This document shows positions 59,695 to 64,000 of a DNA stretch of 64,000 bases, one piece after another. This stretch comes from Podaxis mareebaensis. Its lineage: Eukaryota; Basidiomycota; Agaricomycetes; Agaricales; Agaricaceae. The number at the start of each line of letters is the position of its first letter. Position 1 is the first letter of the stretch. Location of the stretch: positions 1 through 64,000 of the forward strand of contig JAEUWP010000602.1 of assembly GCA_018524725.1 (NCBI GenBank), given 5' to 3'. Both the position numbers and the translations under genes were made by a program. Below the pieces are notes generated by a model. The model did no database searches. It was not told where the DNA came from and saw only the letters and a program-made list of their open reading frames with translations.

Positions 59695-60856
59695 TGTCCG
59701 TCTTCCTTCCACTCTGCCGCAGGGATGGCGGGCACCACCCCCACTCCACTTACTGCTTTGGTCGCATGCTCTGCTTGTCCCCTGCTGCTATATCCCTCAT
59801 TACTTCTCCCTCGGTTGCTAGTCTAGCTCGTTGTATCTTTCTATTCCTGGGTGTGGATGTTCATCTCATTTTCATTATTGCATTGGTAGTTTTATATCTG
59901 TGGCATTATAATTCACGGCCCCTAGCGGCCTTTTCATGGAACCCTATGTGCGAAGTTTTGCCGAAGATGGTTGTGAGCAATTTGAGTCACAGTCTGTCAC
60001 GGCCTGTTACGGTAAAATAGTCTAGTTGAGGCTATTTTCCCGAAAGGGCAGATCGTCCAGGGAGCTACACATCTGGCCAGTCCCGATGATGCCCAATCCC
60101 GAGTGACTATGCATCGACTAAATCCCGCGTGTATGAAGAATGAGCAAGTTCTTCGCCAGGAAGCGTCACTGGGTTTGCGCAACCGAAACTGAGGGCTCGC
60201 AATAGCTGTCGTTAAGTAGTAGCGTCGGACATAACGTCAGATGGACCTTGAGCGGCGCGGGTTTGGAATATAAGGGGAGTAAGGCTCGACCCCCGACGGC
60301 CGAGATACGACCGCTTTCATTGGTTTCGACTCGGTGGGCCGGGGTGGCATTGATTCTGTGCACAAGCGCTAAGCATCACAGCATAAAAAGGTACGTGGAT
60401 CAACCAAAATGGACCACAAAGACCTTAACCCGTGTGTTTGTTCATCTTATCGTGATCACTCGATCCTTTACTCTCGACCACATCCTCTGGCATAACGGGT
60501 GAGCCTCTGTCCCGCATATATTGGATTGAATATCTGTCCTCATCCGCTCATCGCAATGCTTAACTTGTCCCTCATGCACGTTCAATATCACGTGTATCGC
60601 TGTATCGATCGCGCTGAGCAGTTGGCACTTGATATTAGGCTATTACCTTGTGAGTCCTCCCGGTGATCATGTTTGTGTAGCTGTCCCCTCTATGTGGAGT
60701 TCGCCCATTCCGGCGTGGTAAAGCACCAGCGCTCGATCGTCGGCCAGCCCAACGACTAATCCTGCCTCTGTACTCCTATCATATCCCCTCTGCTTACCCC
60801 TGATACCCCCCCTCACCTACCTCGCTCTTTCCGTACTCTTTGTGCAACCTGATTAA
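59695..60856. other. Intergenic region between the AN1 gene and aspartate aminotransferase
   Basis: This is 1.16 kb, tandem. It holds the AN1 3' end and a long promoter for the aminotransferase, CT-rich in the last 100 bp. Short open frames have no recognisable content. Confidence 0.55.
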
Positions 60857-62574
<1,718 letters not shown>

Positions 62575-62676
62575 GGCTGGAGATGGGTATTATGTATAAA
62601 TAAAGTGGGCTGATGTAGACGGATGTAGACTGATGTGATGTGAATGTGATGGAGTTAACTCAGAGTTAATAATACT

Positions 62677-62689
62677 ACGTCATTGACGT
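62677..62689. promoter_or_regulatory. Palindromic pair of CRE half sites, ACGTCA-T-TGACGT
   Basis: Two ACGTCA half sites face each other across one base, a perfect 13-bp palindrome. CRE/ATF-type bZIP factors (Atf1/Atf21 class in fungi) bind such half sites. It lies about 100 bp after the aminotransferase stop and about 700 bp before the next start. Confidence 0.55.
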
Positions 62690-62753
62690 GAACGCATGGT
62701 TAGTGTGACTGAGCCCAGGCTGTGACAGATCAGGAACCGGGGAAGAGGCGAGA

Positions 62754-62761
62754 TGACGTCA
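62754..62761. promoter_or_regulatory. Consensus CRE, TGACGTCA
   Basis: This is an exact 8-bp CRE/ATF palindrome, 630 bp upstream of the PPP4R1-like ATG. A further half site TGACGT occurs at 62945-62950. Confidence 0.6.
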
Positions 62762-63390
62762 TAGTTTCGCGTTGTTTTGTCTTTTCTTCTGGGAGAGAAG
62801 ACGATAAAATAGACGCAGCGAAGCATGGTAGGCGACGCTGGTGAGGAAGGGCGTTAAGAAAGGTAGAGGAGAGGCGATGGGTGAGGCTGCGGGGAGGGAT
62901 GGGAGTGATAGGCGCAAGGAAATGAAGGGTTTGATGGTGTGTGATGACGTAGCGGGACAACGGCGGAGCGCAAGCAGTGTGGAAAATTGCCTTTGTCCGG
63001 TTTCCAGCTGGGCAATCTTGTCCTTGGAGCTTTGGTTCCTTTCTCTCCCCCGCGTAGATACATTCCTTTTCTGTTGTCCGCTGTAGTGACTGCCTGTCGA
63101 CGCGTTTTGTGGGAGCGACATCGTGCAGCAGACCGCGTGGATCGCAGACTTGCAGGATCCGGCATCGGGTCAGTGTTGCAAGGAGTTTTGTTGATTTGCT
63201 GATAGAAAGTGGTGTCGTGCAAGCGAGTTGCGTCATTCTGCGGCGTGAGCAGCAGGCTGGACGTGGGCTTCCTTTCTGCCCACCTTGACCTCTTCCTCTC
63301 CAGGTACTTGTCTCCATATTCCCTCCTCTTCTCCGCTGACTCCCAATGGGCTCTTTCTTCTCAGTCCCCTTTACACTTTTCCATCATCCC

Positions 63391-64000
63391 ATGGACCCCT
63401 CCGCCCCGCCCGCAAATACCTCCCGCCCCACCCATATTCCCCTCCCCCCGCCTCCGTCCTTTTCCGCCTTTCTCTCCACCCCGTCTCCCTCCCAGCGCGA
63501 CGACCCTTTTAAAGAGGATGTTCAGTCCCCGTATCTCCAGTTCTACACCGCGCCGTCTACTCCTTATTCTGACCCAGGAACACCCCAACCTCCCTCGCCT
63601 GCTGCTGCGGACTACTTTACGCCTCCAACTTCTCCCTTTGTTGAAATACCCGCTCCTGAGCCTACGCTCCCGCCAGAGGCCACTCCCGTACCCGAGGTCC
63701 AGGTCCCTGCAAGGTCCCCTTCTCCGCCCGCCGCTGTCCCTCTCATAGCTCCACACCCCGCAAACACCTATGTCTCTCCTAGTCCTTATGGCACCGATGA
63801 TATCTACCCTGGTATCCCCGTGGACATCGTCAATGATCTCATACTCGATGATGGCAGTCTCACCGCTCTCGAAAAAATTTATTTATTTTGTCGAAGCAAG
63901 CAGGTCATACATCGCTCCTTTATCGTCAAAAACATGCCAAAACTTCTTCACGAAGTGCCCCCTCAGGAAGCGGTCGAGTACGTCTTGCCGCTTTTCCGGG
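63391..64000 (+). CDS. PP4 regulatory subunit 1-like HEAT-repeat protein, N-terminal part
   Basis: The ATG at 63391 starts an uninterrupted frame of 203 codons that runs off the right edge. The first 130 residues are a Pro/Ser/Thr-rich linker with no domain. The following GIPVDIVNDLILDDGSLTAL, EKIYLFCRSKQVIHRSFIVK and PPQEAVEYVLPLF form the start of an alpha-helical repeat. It resembles the N-terminus of basidiomycete PPP4R1-type scaffold proteins (HEAT/ARM repeats), which bind the PP4 catalytic subunit. The assignment rests on about 70 residues and could be another HEAT protein. Several CRE-like sites lie in its upstream region. Confidence 0.6.
   Translation, partial: MDPSAPPANTSRPTHIPLPPPPSFSAFLSTPSPSQRDDPFKEDVQSPYLQFYTAPSTPYSDPGTPQPPSPAAADYFTPPTSPFVEIPAPEPTLPPEATPVPEVQVPARSPSPPAAVPLIAPHPANTYVSPSPYGTDDIYPGIPVDIVNDLILDDGSLTALEKIYLFCRSKQVIHRSFIVKNMPKLLHEVPPQEAVEYVLPLFR

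Larger units (their letters stand above)
62575..63390. other. Intergenic region with CRE-like palindromes before the PPP4R1-like gene
   Basis: This is 816 bp in tandem. It contains short ATG-rich repeats (GATGTAGAC, TGTGATG) at 62611-62650, the inverted repeat TTAACTCAGAGTTAA at 62655-62669, a palindromic CRE pair and a full CRE. Minus-strand open frames of 120-195 codons overlap here, but they are rich in Ser, Pro, Arg and have no domain or splice partner. Confidence 0.55.

Noticed and set aside
62730..63317. 195-codon minus-strand frame between the aminotransferase and PPP4R1-like genes
   Set aside because: Ser/Arg/Pro-rich, no domain, no convincing start or splice partner, and it overlaps the CRE-containing promoter.

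Overview
The window is nuclear DNA of a filamentous basidiomycete, most likely an Agaricomycete. Genes are packed closely on both strands and almost all are cut by many short introns of about 45-75 nt with GT..AG ends. The gene set is eukaryotic and fungal (SOG2, PAN2, EAF1/VID21, PEP7, a DUF6533 membrane protein of a family expanded in mushrooms). I see no transposon, CRISPR array, rRNA or convincing tRNA. Boundaries come from reading splice sites by eye. Four models were checked to close in frame over all exons: the GH5 glucanase, the JmjC gene, argininosuccinate lyase and syntaxin. The NmrA-like, AN1 and aspartate aminotransferase models also close.

Layout. 0-9 kb: the start of a secreted GH55 beta-1,3-glucanase (runs off the left edge), a DUF6533 multi-pass membrane protein, an orphan stretch, an NmrA-like NAD(P)-binding protein and a membrane-anchored GH5 exo-beta-1,3-glucanase. 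9.5-31.7 kb: the NuA4 scaffold EAF1/VID21, mitochondrial D-lactate dehydrogenase, the CCR4-NOT ubiquitin ligase NOT4, cytosolic tryptophanyl-tRNA synthetase, a LOG-type phosphoribohydrolase, twinfilin and the FYVE protein PEP7/VAC1 on a 96-bp divergent promoter, and an orphan single-pass membrane protein. 31.9-48.5 kb: MOT1, a JmjC oxygenase of the KDM8 type, SOG2 of the RAM pathway and the deadenylase PAN2. 48.6-54.2 kb: PDCD5-like protein, PIG-H, an AIG1/FAR-17a lipid hydrolase and an MCH1-type transporter. 54.4-64 kb: argininosuccinate lyase, plasma-membrane syntaxin SSO1, a 78-residue AN1 zinc-finger protein, aspartate aminotransferase and the start of a PP4 regulatory-subunit-1-like protein (runs off the right edge).

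This is mostly a housekeeping segment. Several genes touch transcription and mRNA turnover (EAF1, NOT4, MOT1, JmjC, PAN2), two handle cell-wall beta-1,3-glucan, and two handle aspartate/arginine metabolism, but nothing shows that they form a cluster. I found no convincing new multi-gene system. The most unusual observations concern gene structure: a 5-nt microexon inside the GH5 catalytic domain, a 22-nt microexon that carries an iron ligand of the JmjC enzyme, two GC-AG introns supported by frame closure, an 11-nt first coding exon in MOT1, and a group of palindromic CRE-like sites before the last gene.
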